This document shows, one piece after another, positions 1 to 7,744 of a DNA stretch of 64,000 nucleotides (the stretch's first letter is position 1; each line of letters begins with the position of its first letter). A program made the translations under genes and the position numbers. Below the pieces are notes generated by a model. It was not told the origin of the DNA and made no database searches. It saw only the letters and a list, made by a program, of their open reading frames with translations. This stretch comes from Sulfurospirillum sp. (GTDB taxonomy: Bacteria > Campylobacterota > Campylobacteria > Campylobacterales > Sulfurospirillaceae): contig JACUTU010000005.1 in assembly GCA_014859685.1 (NCBI GenBank), forward strand, positions 62,001 to 126,000. The letters are read 5' to 3'.

Positions 1-1007
1 ACTTTTACAGGCTGAAAGCGTCTTTGTAAAGCCGCATCTTTTTCAAAATATTTTCTATATTCTTTAAGAGTTGTTGCACCTATAGTATGCAATTCTCCTC
101 TAGCAAGTGCAGGTTTCAAAATATTTGCAGCATCCATACTTCCCTCGCTAGCTCCGGCACCTACAATAGTATGAATTTCATCGATAAAAAGAATGATATT
201 GCCATTTTTTTTGACTTCATCGATAACGCTTTTGAGTCTATCTTCAAACTCTCCTCTATATTTTGCACCTGCTATGAGTGCGCTCATATCCAAAGCAATT
301 ACCCGTTTATTTTGCAAGCTAATAGGCACATCGCCATTGGCTATCTTAAATGCTAAACCCTCTGCAATCGCTGTTTTTCCTGTTCCGGGCTCCCCTATCA
401 AAATAGGATTATTTTTTGATTTACGGATGAGGATCTGCATCATACGGCTTATTTGTTCGTCTCTTCCGATAACAGGATCAAGCTTGCCCTCTTTTGCTTT
501 TTTGGTAAGATCAATGCCAAATTTTTCTAAAGATTCAAGATTTTCATCGGCACTTTGGCTATCAACTTTTTTATTTCCCCTCAATGCTTCAAAATTTTTC
601 TTCAACTCAAGCATATCTATGTATTTTGAAAGTATGGCTTTGAAATTATCAAGATTTGCAACAATCCAAGTATCGACAGCTAGGTAACTATCGCCTTGTT
701 TTGCCATCAAACCCTCGGCTACATGTAAGGAATCTACCATTTTTTTCGAGAGTTTTATATTTTCTTTTGAAACGACACTTGTTTTGGGTAATTTTGCTAT
801 TTCACTTTTGATTTCAAGCTCTATAGCAGCTTTATCTATATTCATCTTGTTAAAAACTTGATTTAAGATAGAGCTGGAATTTGTACAAAGCGCCCAGAGT
901 ACATGTAAGGGAACAACCTCTACATTTTTAGAGTGCATTGCTAAAGAAATCGAACTTTCTATAGAACTTGTAAGCTGGTGAGTTAATTTTTCAAATATTG
1001 AGTTCAT
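1..1007 (-). CDS. clpB: ClpB disaggregase, N-terminal part (gene runs off the window)
   Basis: ClpB is a cytoplasmic AAA+ chaperone that, with DnaK, pulls polypeptides out of aggregates. About 335 N-terminal codons are present; the rest lies beyond base 1. The Clp N-domain repeat region covers roughly residues 1-150 (start [13 protein letters not shown]). The first ATPase domain follows with Walker A GEPGTGKT, Walker B ILFIDEIH and the pore-loop region [11 protein letters not shown]. The ATG at 1007 has an AGGAGG ribosome site just upstream. It stands alone, divergent from ctpA, behind a strong promoter with heat-shock operator candidates. Identification is secure; completeness cannot be judged. 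Confidence 0.96.
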   Translation of the reverse strand, partial: MNSIFEKLTHQLTSSIESSISLAMHSKNVEVVPLHVLWALCTNSSSILNQVFNKMNIDKAAIELEIKSEIAKLPKTSVVSKENIKLSKKMVDSLHVAEGLMAKQGDSYLAVDTWIVANLDNFKAILSKYIDMLELKKNFEALRGNKKVDSQSADENLESLEKFGIDLTKKAKEGKLDPVIGRDEQISRMMQILIRKSKNNPILIGEPGTGKTAIAEGLAFKIANGDVPISLQNKRVIALDMSALIAGAKYRGEFEDRLKSVIDEVKKNGNIILFIDEIHTIVGAGASEGSMDAANILKPALARGELHTIGATTLKEYRKYFEKDAALQRRFQPVK

Positions 1008-1034
1008 GGAAACCTCCTATGTTTTAATGAAGAA

Positions 1035-1063
1035 ATTATATAACTTTAGTCATATGTTGTCAA
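1035..1063 (-). promoter_or_regulatory. clpB sigma-70 promoter, perfect consensus
   Basis: Reading the minus strand, TTGACA (1063-1058) is followed after exactly 17 bases by TATAAT (1040-1035), about 28 bases before the clpB start codon. A full -35 box is unusual in Campylobacterota, where promoters often lack one. A strong core promoter fits a gene that is held down by repressors and released by heat. Confidence 0.8.
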
Positions 1064-1064
1064 G
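1044..1064 (-). promoter_or_regulatory. HAIR-like operator (HspR) overlapping the clpB -35 box
   Basis: The minus strand reads CTTGACA, 7 bases, ACTAAAG. The HspR consensus (HAIR) is CTTGAGT-N7-ACTCAAG, so 11 of 14 arm positions match with the right spacing. It covers the -35 box and spacer, a position suited to repression. HspR is the known repressor of clpB and other chaperone genes in Helicobacter and Campylobacter; its use here is inferred. Confidence 0.6.
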
Positions 1065-1087
1065 TATATTTAGTAAAATCATTTATA

Positions 1088-1114
1088 TTAGCACTCTTTG
1101 TAAATAAGTGATAG
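1088..1114. promoter_or_regulatory. CIRCE-like element (HrcA) upstream of clpB
   Basis: TTAGCACTC is a perfect left arm of the CIRCE consensus. It is followed by 9 bases and AAGTGATAG, which matches 6 of 9 positions of the right arm GAGTGCTAA. It lies about 25 bases upstream of the clpB -35 box and about 83 bases before ctpA. HrcA and HspR together control some Helicobacter chaperone operons. The right arm is degenerate, so confidence is moderate. Confidence 0.5.
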
Positions 1115-1196
1115 ATTATCTAAAAATTCTTTTATAGACTTTTTAGGGAAATTTCTATACAATCAAACCTTATTTTAACTTTGGAGCGATGCCCTT

Positions 1197-2510
1197 ATGA
1201 AACATATAAAATTTTTAACCGTAGGCTTTGCTACGACTTTATTGGGTGCGTCTTTGATGCTCTCAAGCGGTCTGTTTGCAAAAGAAACCGCACAGAAAAG
1301 TCAAGAATCTCGTTTGAGTGCATTGGCAAAATACACAAAAGTACTCGGAACTATCGAACAATACTATGTTGATGACTTAGAGGTTAGTGAAATAGTCAAA
1401 AAATCGATTGAGGGACTTTTAGAAAAACTTGATGCACATTCTTCTTTTTTGGATGAAAAACACTTTAAAGAGATGAAAATCCAAACAGATGGTGAATTTG
1501 GTGGACTTGGTATTACTATTGGTATACGAGATGGCGCCCTTACTATCATAGCACCGATGGAAGGCACGCCTGCTGATAAAATAGGCATAAAAGCAGAAGA
1601 TATTATCCTTAAAATTGGTGAAAAATCAACACTCAATATGACTATTGATGAGGCTGTCGGTCTTATGCGTGGCAAGCCAAAAACTGATGTTCGTCTCACT
1701 ATCGTGCGAAAAGGCGAGCAAAAACCACTACAATTTGTCATCACAAGAGATATCATCAAAATTGACTCTGTGTATGCTAAAAAGATTGAAAATGAAGCTA
1801 TTTTGTATGTGCGAGTAACAAATTTTGATAAAAATGTCGCACAAAAAACAAAAGAAGCACTTTCAAAACATAGAGATATCAAAGGAATTGTGCTTGATTT
1901 GCGAAACAATCCTGGAGGCTTACTCAACCAAGCGGTCGCATTAAGTGATCTTTTTATTGGTGATGGTATCATCGTATCACAAAAAGGTCGTAGTAGCGAT
2001 CAAAACACGCAATACAACGCAACAAAAGTCGGCACAATTACAGATATACCGCTTGTGGTTCTTGTAAATGGTGGGAGTGCAAGTGCAAGTGAGATCGTAA
2101 GTGGAGCATTACAAGATCACAAAAGAGCCGTTATCGTGGGTGAAAAAACATTTGGCAAAGGAAGTGTGCAGGTTATCTTACCACTTGATGAAACTGAAGC
2201 CATACGACTCACTATAGCTAGATACTATCTACCAAGTGGAAGAACTATCCAAGCTGTTGGTGTTACGCCTGATTTGGTAGTATATCCTGGCAAAGTTCCA
2301 CATCAAGAAGATGGGATAAGTATCAAAGAAAATGACTTGAAACAACATTTAGAAAGTGAACTTGAAAAAGTAAGCAACAACACGAAAGAAGTGAAAAAAG
2401 TGAAAAATAACGACAATAAAGAAATTCTTACACAAAAACAAATCGGCAATGATATACAACTCAAAACTGCACTCGATGTGATCAAAGTGCTCAATATCAA
2501 ACAAAAATAA
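1197..2510 (+). CDS. ctpA: Carboxy-terminal processing protease, S41 family
   Basis: A periplasmic serine protease that trims or degrades envelope proteins at their C-termini. Residues 1-28 form a signal peptide. A PDZ domain spans about 95-180 (GGLGITIG, GTPADKIGIKAED). The peptidase domain covers about 190-365, with the nucleophile serine in NGGSASASE (294-298) and the general-base lysine in TFGKG (K321). The C-terminal tail is lysine-rich and low complexity. The length of 437 residues is normal. A GGAGCG site precedes the ATG. purC begins 15 bases downstream, so the two are probably co-transcribed. Confidence 0.93.
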   Translation: MKHIKFLTVGFATTLLGASLMLSSGLFAKETAQKSQESRLSALAKYTKVLGTIEQYYVDDLEVSEIVKKSIEGLLEKLDAHSSFLDEKHFKEMKIQTDGEFGGLGITIGIRDGALTIIAPMEGTPADKIGIKAEDIILKIGEKSTLNMTIDEAVGLMRGKPKTDVRLTIVRKGEQKPLQFVITRDIIKIDSVYAKKIENEAILYVRVTNFDKNVAQKTKEALSKHRDIKGIVLDLRNNPGGLLNQAVALSDLFIGDGIIVSQKGRSSDQNTQYNATKVGTITDIPLVVLVNGGSASASEIVSGALQDHKRAVIVGEKTFGKGSVQVILPLDETEAIRLTIARYYLPSGRTIQAVGVTPDLVVYPGKVPHQEDGISIKENDLKQHLESELEKVSNNTKEVKKVKNNDNKEILTQKQIGNDIQLKTALDVIKVLNIKQK

Positions 2511-2525
2511 TTAAGGAGAAATTTC

Positions 2526-3245
2526 GTGGAAAAACGCGAACTTTTATATGAAGGTAAAGGTAAAAGGCTTTATAAGACTGATGATGAGCAAGTATTGCTA
2601 TCGCAATTCAAAGATGATCTCACAGCATTTAACGCAGAAAAAAGGGGCAATGAAGCAGGTAAAGGTGCGCTCAATTGCAAGATAAGTACACAACTTTTTC
2701 ATCTTTTAGAACAAAGAGGCATCAAAACACATCTCATCAAAACTATCGATGAAACTACGCAACTTGTCAAGAAAGTAGCAATCATTCCTATAGAAGTTGT
2801 TGTGAGAAATATAGCAACAGGCTCACTCACAAAACGCCTTGGCATCAAAGATGGAACTGTTTTGCCATTTAGCATCGTAGAATTTTATTATAAAGATGAC
2901 GCACTTGGGGATCCACTTATCAATGATGAGCATTGTTTGATTCTCAATCTTGTGAAAAGTGAGTCGGATCTTGAAGAACTCAAAAGACTTGGACGAGAAA
3001 TTAACACTATTATGAAAAAGTTTTTTCTTGATCGCAACCTAAAATTAGTAGATTTTAAAGTAGAATTTGGCGTGGATACAGAAGGCAATATCTTGCTTGC
3101 AGATGAGATAAGCCCCGATAGTTGCCGCTTTTGGGATGCAACCACGAATGAAAAACTTGATAAAGATCGATTTCGTCAAGGTTTAGGTGATGTAAAAGTT
3201 GCCTATGAAGAAATTTTAAGAAGAATTTTGGAGAGTGAAAAATGA
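2526..3245 (+). CDS. purC: SAICAR synthetase
   Basis: This enzyme joins aspartate to CAIR in de novo purine synthesis, using ATP. The 239-residue protein has the family hallmarks: N-terminal [10 protein letters not shown], the [12 protein letters not shown] segment near residue 95 and the [14 protein letters not shown] signature near residue 190. Translation starts at GTG, chosen because AAGGAGA lies just upstream and the protein then matches the usual length. Its stop overlaps the purS start by 4 bases (ATGA), giving a tight purC-purS-purQ unit. Confidence 0.96.
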   Translation: MEKRELLYEGKGKRLYKTDDEQVLLSQFKDDLTAFNAEKRGNEAGKGALNCKISTQLFHLLEQRGIKTHLIKTIDETTQLVKKVAIIPIEVVVRNIATGSLTKRLGIKDGTVLPFSIVEFYYKDDALGDPLINDEHCLILNLVKSESDLEELKRLGREINTIMKKFFLDRNLKLVDFKVEFGVDTEGNILLADEISPDSCRFWDATTNEKLDKDRFRQGLGDVKVAYEEILRRILESEK

Positions 3246-3478
3246 AAGTTAAAGTAAATGTACAACTCAAAAATGGAGTTTTAGATCCACAAGGCAAAGC
3301 CGTACACCACGCGTTGCATTCATTGGGATTTGATAGCGTTCAAGGCGTAAGAATAGGCAAACAAATCTTACTTGATATAGATGAGAGTGAGGATGTAGAA
3401 CAATCAATCAAAAATATGTGCGAAGAACTCCTTGCAAACACAGTTATCGAGGATTATGAGATAGAGATAGAAAAATGA
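3242..3478 (+). CDS. purS: FGAM synthase, PurS subunit
   Basis: PurS is the small bridging subunit of the three-part formylglycinamidine ribonucleotide synthase (PurS-PurQ-small PurL). It lets PurQ deliver ammonia to PurL. The 78-residue protein shows the typical pattern: N-terminal [18 protein letters not shown], then [10 protein letters not shown] and VRIGKQI. It overlaps both purC and purQ by 4 bases. Its presence implies a short PurL encoded elsewhere, because no purL is in the window. Confidence 0.94.
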   Translation: MKVKVNVQLKNGVLDPQGKAVHHALHSLGFDSVQGVRIGKQILLDIDESEDVEQSIKNMCEELLANTVIEDYEIEIEK

Positions 3479-4146
3479 AAGTAGCCGTTATAGTTTTTCC
3501 CGGAACAAACTGCGAGATGGATACAAAATATGCTTGCGAAAAATTAGGAGCAAATGTTAGTCTTGTATTTCACAAAGAAGATAAACTTCCTAGCGATATA
3601 AGGCTTGTTATCTTACCAGGTGGATTTAGCTATGGAGACTATCTTAGAAGTGCTGCTATTGCTAAATTTTCTCCTATTATGCAAGATGTTATTCGTTTTG
3701 CAAATGAAGGTGGCAATGTACTTGGTATATGCAATGGTTTTCAAATGTTACTTGAAATGCAACTCCTTCCAGGGGCGATGAAACGAAATGCAAATGTGCA
3801 TTTTATATCTAAATTTCATCATCTTAAAGTTATCAACACAGCAAATAAATTTCTACATCTTTTTAAAGAAAATGATATCCTCAATATCCCTATCGCTCAT
3901 GGAGAGGGAAATTATTTTATAGATGAGGCTGGTTTGCGTGATTTGTATGCAAATGATCAAGTGCTTTTGCAGTATGTTGATGCACAAGGTCGTATCAGCA
4001 ATCCAAATGGCTCATTAGATTCTATAGCGTGCATCTGCAACAAAGAAAGAAATGTTTTTGGGCTGATGCCTCACCCCGAACGCGCGATTGAAGAGCTATT
4101 GGGTTCAAGCGATGGAGTCGATATGCTTCGAGGACTCCTAGCATAA
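3475..4146 (+). CDS. purQ: FGAM synthase, PurQ glutaminase subunit
   Basis: A class I glutamine amidotransferase that releases ammonia for FGAM synthesis. The nucleophile cysteine lies in the elbow LGICNGFQML (about residues 82-91), after the oxyanion strand GGFSYGDYLR. The His-Glu pair is in MPHPERAIEE near residue 199. The 223-residue length is normal. It is translationally coupled to purS and followed after 5 bases by a membrane protein gene. Confidence 0.95.
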   Translation: MKVAVIVFPGTNCEMDTKYACEKLGANVSLVFHKEDKLPSDIRLVILPGGFSYGDYLRSAAIAKFSPIMQDVIRFANEGGNVLGICNGFQMLLEMQLLPGAMKRNANVHFISKFHHLKVINTANKFLHLFKENDILNIPIAHGEGNYFIDEAGLRDLYANDQVLLQYVDAQGRISNPNGSLDSIACICNKERNVFGLMPHPERAIEELLGSSDGVDMLRGLLA

Positions 4147-4151
4147 TATTA

Positions 4152-5255
4152 ATGAAAAAGCTTTTTGTTTTTTTCTTATTTTTAACCCTTTTAGGTGCAA
4201 ATGAAGATAATGTATCCTTAACACAGGTAATGCAGAACACTTTTGCACCACAACCAAAGTCTATATTTCTTAGTTATGAAGAATCTCCTGCGAGGATATA
4301 TGCTGGTGGATTATTTGAACTGAAACTCAAGGCTATCATAGCACATGATGATTTTGATGATATCAGCACAGATTTTTTAGCTGATACAAACCTCACTGTA
4401 CTCAACAAAGATGCAAAATGGCAATGGTATAGTGACAATATTTTTTACAATACTTTTTATTTTAAGCTAGCAGATGAGCAAACACAATTGCCCCGCATTA
4501 AACTCAATCTTTTACAAAATTCACAGATAATTGCCTCAGAAATTCTCGAACGAGCAACTATTGATATCGTTACGCTTAAATCAGACAAATTATACTCACA
4601 AGTTATCGCTAAAGATCTCAAAGTTATTAAGTACAAAACAACTCAATTTAACGATAAAAGTTATATTGTAGTACTCGAAATAGAAGCAGAATATGCAAAC
4701 TTGAGTGATTTTCATCTCTCGTGGGTTATCAAAGATGGTATCGATTCTTCTCGCGAAAATCTCATCTCTTCGAAGATTTTTTATTATGCCATCATTCCTA
4801 ATCACGAGAAACAATTTACCTTTACTTACTTTGATAGCAACAAACAAGATTTTCAAAAAATTTCACTTCCTGTTGTGTTGGATGATGATAGCGTAAGCAC
4901 ACAGATTGATCTCAACCCAAAAGAAAGCGGGATACAAACATATAAAAATATACTCTATCTTGTTATTGTACTTTTTTGTACAATTGTTTTTTTACGGCGA
5001 AAAAAAGGGATTTATCTACTTATAATGATACTTTTTATTGGAGTATTTTTATATGAAAAGGCGCCTATAAATAGTGTCAAATTAGCGCCAAAAACACAAG
5101 TGAGAATTCTCCCTACACAAAATTCTACAGTATTTTATACACTTGATCGAGCTATGTATGGTGAAAAACTTGCAAAACGAAAAAATTACATCAAAATAAT
5201 CTTGCCAAATGGTAAAATTGGATGGATAAAGGAAAAAAATGTTCTCCAAGATTAA
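4152..5255 (+). CDS. Membrane protein with C-terminal SH3-like domain, function unknown
   Basis: I do not recognise a characterised family. The protein has 367 residues. A signal peptide (MKKLFVFFLFLTLLGA) is followed by a beta-rich periplasmic region to about residue 265. Two close hydrophobic segments (about 268-285 and 288-303) flank an RRKKG turn. The C-terminal 55 residues look like a bacterial SH3 domain (KTQVRILPTQNSTVF, GWIKEKNV). The layout resembles BatD-like envelope proteins, but that is only a resemblance. It sits between purQ and plsC and overlaps plsC by 17 bases, so it belongs to this operon. Confidence 0.7.
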   Translation: MKKLFVFFLFLTLLGANEDNVSLTQVMQNTFAPQPKSIFLSYEESPARIYAGGLFELKLKAIIAHDDFDDISTDFLADTNLTVLNKDAKWQWYSDNIFYNTFYFKLADEQTQLPRIKLNLLQNSQIIASEILERATIDIVTLKSDKLYSQVIAKDLKVIKYKTTQFNDKSYIVVLEIEAEYANLSDFHLSWVIKDGIDSSRENLISSKIFYYAIIPNHEKQFTFTYFDSNKQDFQKISLPVVLDDDSVSTQIDLNPKESGIQTYKNILYLVIVLFCTIVFLRRKKGIYLLIMILFIGVFLYEKAPINSVKLAPKTQVRILPTQNSTVFYTLDRAMYGEKLAKRKNYIKIILPNGKIGWIKEKNVLQD

Positions 5256-5934
5256 GGCTATTTTTCTCATTGTAGAGTTTGTTATAACTGTTTTAATTAC
5301 GATAATTCTTATGTATATCTTTCCAAAAAATACATATATTATCAGGCAAAAATGGGCAAAAATGCAATCTTTTTTAATGGGTTTTAGTATCATCCAAACA
5401 GGGCAAATAGATCCTGAAGCAAAGCTTTTGTTGCTCAATCATCAAAGTCTTGTAGATATCGTTGTTTTAGAAATGATATACGGCAAAGATTTATGCTGGA
5501 TCGCTAAAAAAGAGATTCAAGATATCCCTCTTTTTGGACACATTATCCGTGTTCCAAAGATGATAGCTATCGACCGTAAAGATAAAAGATCAATTATCAA
5601 GATCATCAAAGAAGGAAAGCAACGCATCGGTGAGGGACGAATTTTGGCGATGTTTCCGGAAGGTACAAGGGGAGATGGCTCAAAACTGCTTCCTTTTCAA
5701 TCAGGTGCAAAGATGCTTGCTCAAAAACTGAATATAAAAGTCCAGCCTATCGTATTAACAGGCACAAGAGAGATATTTGATTCAAAAACTATGCGTGCAA
5801 AGAGTGGCACTATACGGGTCAATTTTTTGTTACATGTAGATCCAAATGATGATGCAGATTGGTTTGAACATTGTAAAGAAGATATGGGGAGGACACTCAC
5901 AAATGAGTTGGCAGAGCATACTAGCCATCGGTAG
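5239..5934 (+). CDS. plsC: 1-acyl-sn-glycerol-3-phosphate acyltransferase
   Basis: Adds the second acyl chain to lysophosphatidic acid, making phosphatidic acid at the inner membrane. An N-terminal membrane helix (about 5-28) precedes the acyltransferase motifs: NHQSLVD (H68 and D73, the catalytic HX4D pair) and FPEGTR (139-144) for glycerol phosphate binding. Length 231 residues. The start overlaps the end of the upstream gene by 17 bases, and the end overlaps crcB by 32 bases. Confidence 0.92.
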   Translation: MFSKIKAIFLIVEFVITVLITIILMYIFPKNTYIIRQKWAKMQSFLMGFSIIQTGQIDPEAKLLLLNHQSLVDIVVLEMIYGKDLCWIAKKEIQDIPLFGHIIRVPKMIAIDRKDKRSIIKIIKEGKQRIGEGRILAMFPEGTRGDGSKLLPFQSGAKMLAQKLNIKVQPIVLTGTREIFDSKTMRAKSGTIRVNFLLHVDPNDDADWFEHCKEDMGRTLTNELAEHTSHR

Positions 5935-6289
5935 TGGCGGTTTTATAGGTGCTGTTGCTAGAGCATACCTCAATGGCATCTTTAACAAAGCTTTGCCACA
6001 CGAACTTCCATTTGGAACACTTGGAGTCAATGTCATCGGGAGCCTTTGCATAGGTATTTTGTTTGCATTTTTCACCTATACGACATATTTTTCAACTACC
6101 GTAAAATCGCTGCTTTCAACTGGCATCATGGGGGCACTCACAACTTATTCTACTTTTGCACTTGAGACTTTTTGGCTCATCAATCAAGGCAGCATTACAC
6201 TTGCAACTACAAATATTTTTTTAAATGTAAGTCTTACTATCTTGAGTGCCGGTGGAGGGTTTAAACTTGTCGAACAATTTTATAAATAA
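5903..6289 (+). CDS. crcB: Fluoride channel CrcB/Fluc
   Basis: A small dual-topology membrane protein that exports fluoride. Four hydrophobic segments and the family signatures are visible: GSGGFIGAVARAYL at the start, GTLGVNVIGSLCIG in the middle and STGIMGALTTYSTFALE in the third segment. I start it at the ATG at 5903 (MSWQSILAIG) because GGGGAGGAC lies just upstream. A longer reading from 5846 would only add residues from within plsC. Length 128 residues is normal. Confidence 0.92.
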   Translation: MSWQSILAIGSGGFIGAVARAYLNGIFNKALPHELPFGTLGVNVIGSLCIGILFAFFTYTTYFSTTVKSLLSTGIMGALTTYSTFALETFWLINQGSITLATTNIFLNVSLTILSAGGGFKLVEQFYK

Positions 6290-6301
6290 AAGGAGTCAAA
6301 G

Positions 6302-6583
6302 ATGATCACAAAACAGGTTATATTTATAGCGAAAGAAGATGGCATAGAGCAGATGAAAGCCCTCCTTGGTACTATGGTACAAGCTTCAAAAGACGAAGAT
6401 GGATGTGCGGCATATGATATCTATCAACTCAAAGAGGAGCCTCGAAAATTTATAGTTATCGAGTCATGGACTGATGATGCGGCACTTGATGGGCATAAAG
6501 CATCGGCACATTACAAACATTATAAAAGTAATTATGAACCATTTTGTGCTGAAAAATACTCGCATGATTTAGATATTGTATGA
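6302..6583 (+). CDS. ABM-fold small protein, LsrG-like
   Basis: A 93-residue protein of the antibiotic biosynthesis monooxygenase (ABM) dimeric ferredoxin-like fold. Visible hallmarks are the EDGCAAYDIYQ strand, the FIVIESWTDDAALDGHKAS core and HYKHYK. The fold includes oxygenases and LsrG, which isomerises phospho-AI-2. A clear AAAGGAG site precedes the ATG. Its stop overlaps the class II aldolase start (ATGA), and that gene is followed by an LsrK-like kinase. The LsrG-type role is therefore suggested by context; similarity to LsrG itself is only at fold level by eye. Confidence 0.75.
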   Translation: MITKQVIFIAKEDGIEQMKALLGTMVQASKDEDGCAAYDIYQLKEEPRKFIVIESWTDDAALDGHKASAHYKHYKSNYEPFCAEKYSHDLDIV

Positions 6584-7743
6584 AAAGCTTATGGGACGAA
6601 GTTAAAGCACAAGAGTTGCAAACAGATTTGGCACTGCGTGTGTATAGTTCGAATTTGCTTGGCGGTGATGATACACTTGTACTTCACGGCGGAGGCAATA
6701 CTTCAGTTAAAATAGATGATATTCTTTATGTTAAAGGCAGCGGTTGGGATTTGGCGAGTATCAAACCTGAGGGTTTTGCTCCAGTAAAGTTGCAAACGCT
6801 TCAAGAAATGGCGAAACTTGCAACACTAAGCGATACAGATATGGTGACGCAACAAAAAGCAGCAATGTTAGATCCTAGTGCGCCAAACCCCTCTGTGGAG
6901 GCTATTTTGCATGCCCTTATACCTTATAAATTTGTTGATCATACACATGCTGATGCTGTTATAACTATCTCAAATTCAAAAGATGGACAAAAACTCATTC
7001 AAGAGTTATATCCAAGTTTTCTTATCGTTCCTTATGTGATGCCTGGATTTATTCTTGCAAGAAAAATTTATGAAATGACACAAAATTTTGATTGGCACTC
7101 TTGTGGAGGAATTATCTTGCATCATCATGGGATTTTTACCTTCGATGATGATGCAAAAATCTCTTATGAAAAGATGATAAAAGCGGTAAGCAGTGCGGAA
7201 GAGTTTTTAAGCACAAATGCACGCCTCAATATTCCTGACTTACATGTAAGCAATAAGTTCGATTTAAAAGGACTTAAAGAGCTTATTTCCAAAGAAAAAG
7301 ATTATGAAGTAAGCTTACATGTAAACACTTCACCTCTTGCTAAATTTTATGCTTCACAAGATGATTTAGAAGAATTTGCTACTCGCGGCGTTCTCACACC
7401 TGAACATATTATACGCACAAAAAGAGTTCCTCTAATCTTTAAGGATAACGATATATCAAGTAAGCTTGAAAAATACAAAGCACACTATAAGGCTTACTTT
7501 AGTAAATTTGCAAAAGAGGAGATTTGTCTCAATCTGGCTCCTAATTATGCCGTTGTTAAAGACTTTGGGATTATCGTTTTTGGTAAAAATGAAAAAGAAG
7601 CAAATATCATCAATGATATCATAGAGCATACCATGTTCGCTGTTTTGAGAGCTGATAAACTTGGTGGATATAAAAGCATCAGCCTCAAAGATAGTTTTGA
7701 TATGGAATATTGGGAACTTGAACAAGCTAAATTAAGGAGATGA
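6580..7743 (+). CDS. Class II aldolase/adducin-family protein lacking the usual dehydrogenase half
   Basis: A zinc-dependent class II aldolase-type enzyme of 387 residues. The metal ligands are visible as HTHADA (H121, H123) and LHHHG (about 180-184), with a glutamate in PSVEAILHA (E107) as candidate base. The protein matches the N-terminal half of the long rhamnulose-phosphate aldolase / short-chain dehydrogenase fusions, including their linker and the closing YWELEQAKLRR, but stops before the dehydrogenase domain. The next base pair starts the lsrK-like gene, so no dehydrogenase piece follows. Substrate is unknown; a phosphorylated product of the neighbouring kinase is a reasonable guess. 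Confidence 0.85.
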   Translation: MKSLWDEVKAQELQTDLALRVYSSNLLGGDDTLVLHGGGNTSVKIDDILYVKGSGWDLASIKPEGFAPVKLQTLQEMAKLATLSDTDMVTQQKAAMLDPSAPNPSVEAILHALIPYKFVDHTHADAVITISNSKDGQKLIQELYPSFLIVPYVMPGFILARKIYEMTQNFDWHSCGGIILHHHGIFTFDDDAKISYEKMIKAVSSAEEFLSTNARLNIPDLHVSNKFDLKGLKELISKEKDYEVSLHVNTSPLAKFYASQDDLEEFATRGVLTPEHIIRTKRVPLIFKDNDISSKLEKYKAHYKAYFSKFAKEEICLNLAPNYAVVKDFGIIVFGKNEKEANIINDIIEHTMFAVLRADKLGGYKSISLKDSFDMEYWELEQAKLRR

Positions 7744-7744
7744 C

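Noticed and set aside
193-687. 164-codon frame on the plus strand opposite clpB
   Set aside because: It is antisense to conserved ClpB motifs and has no ribosome site; the clpB reading is certain.
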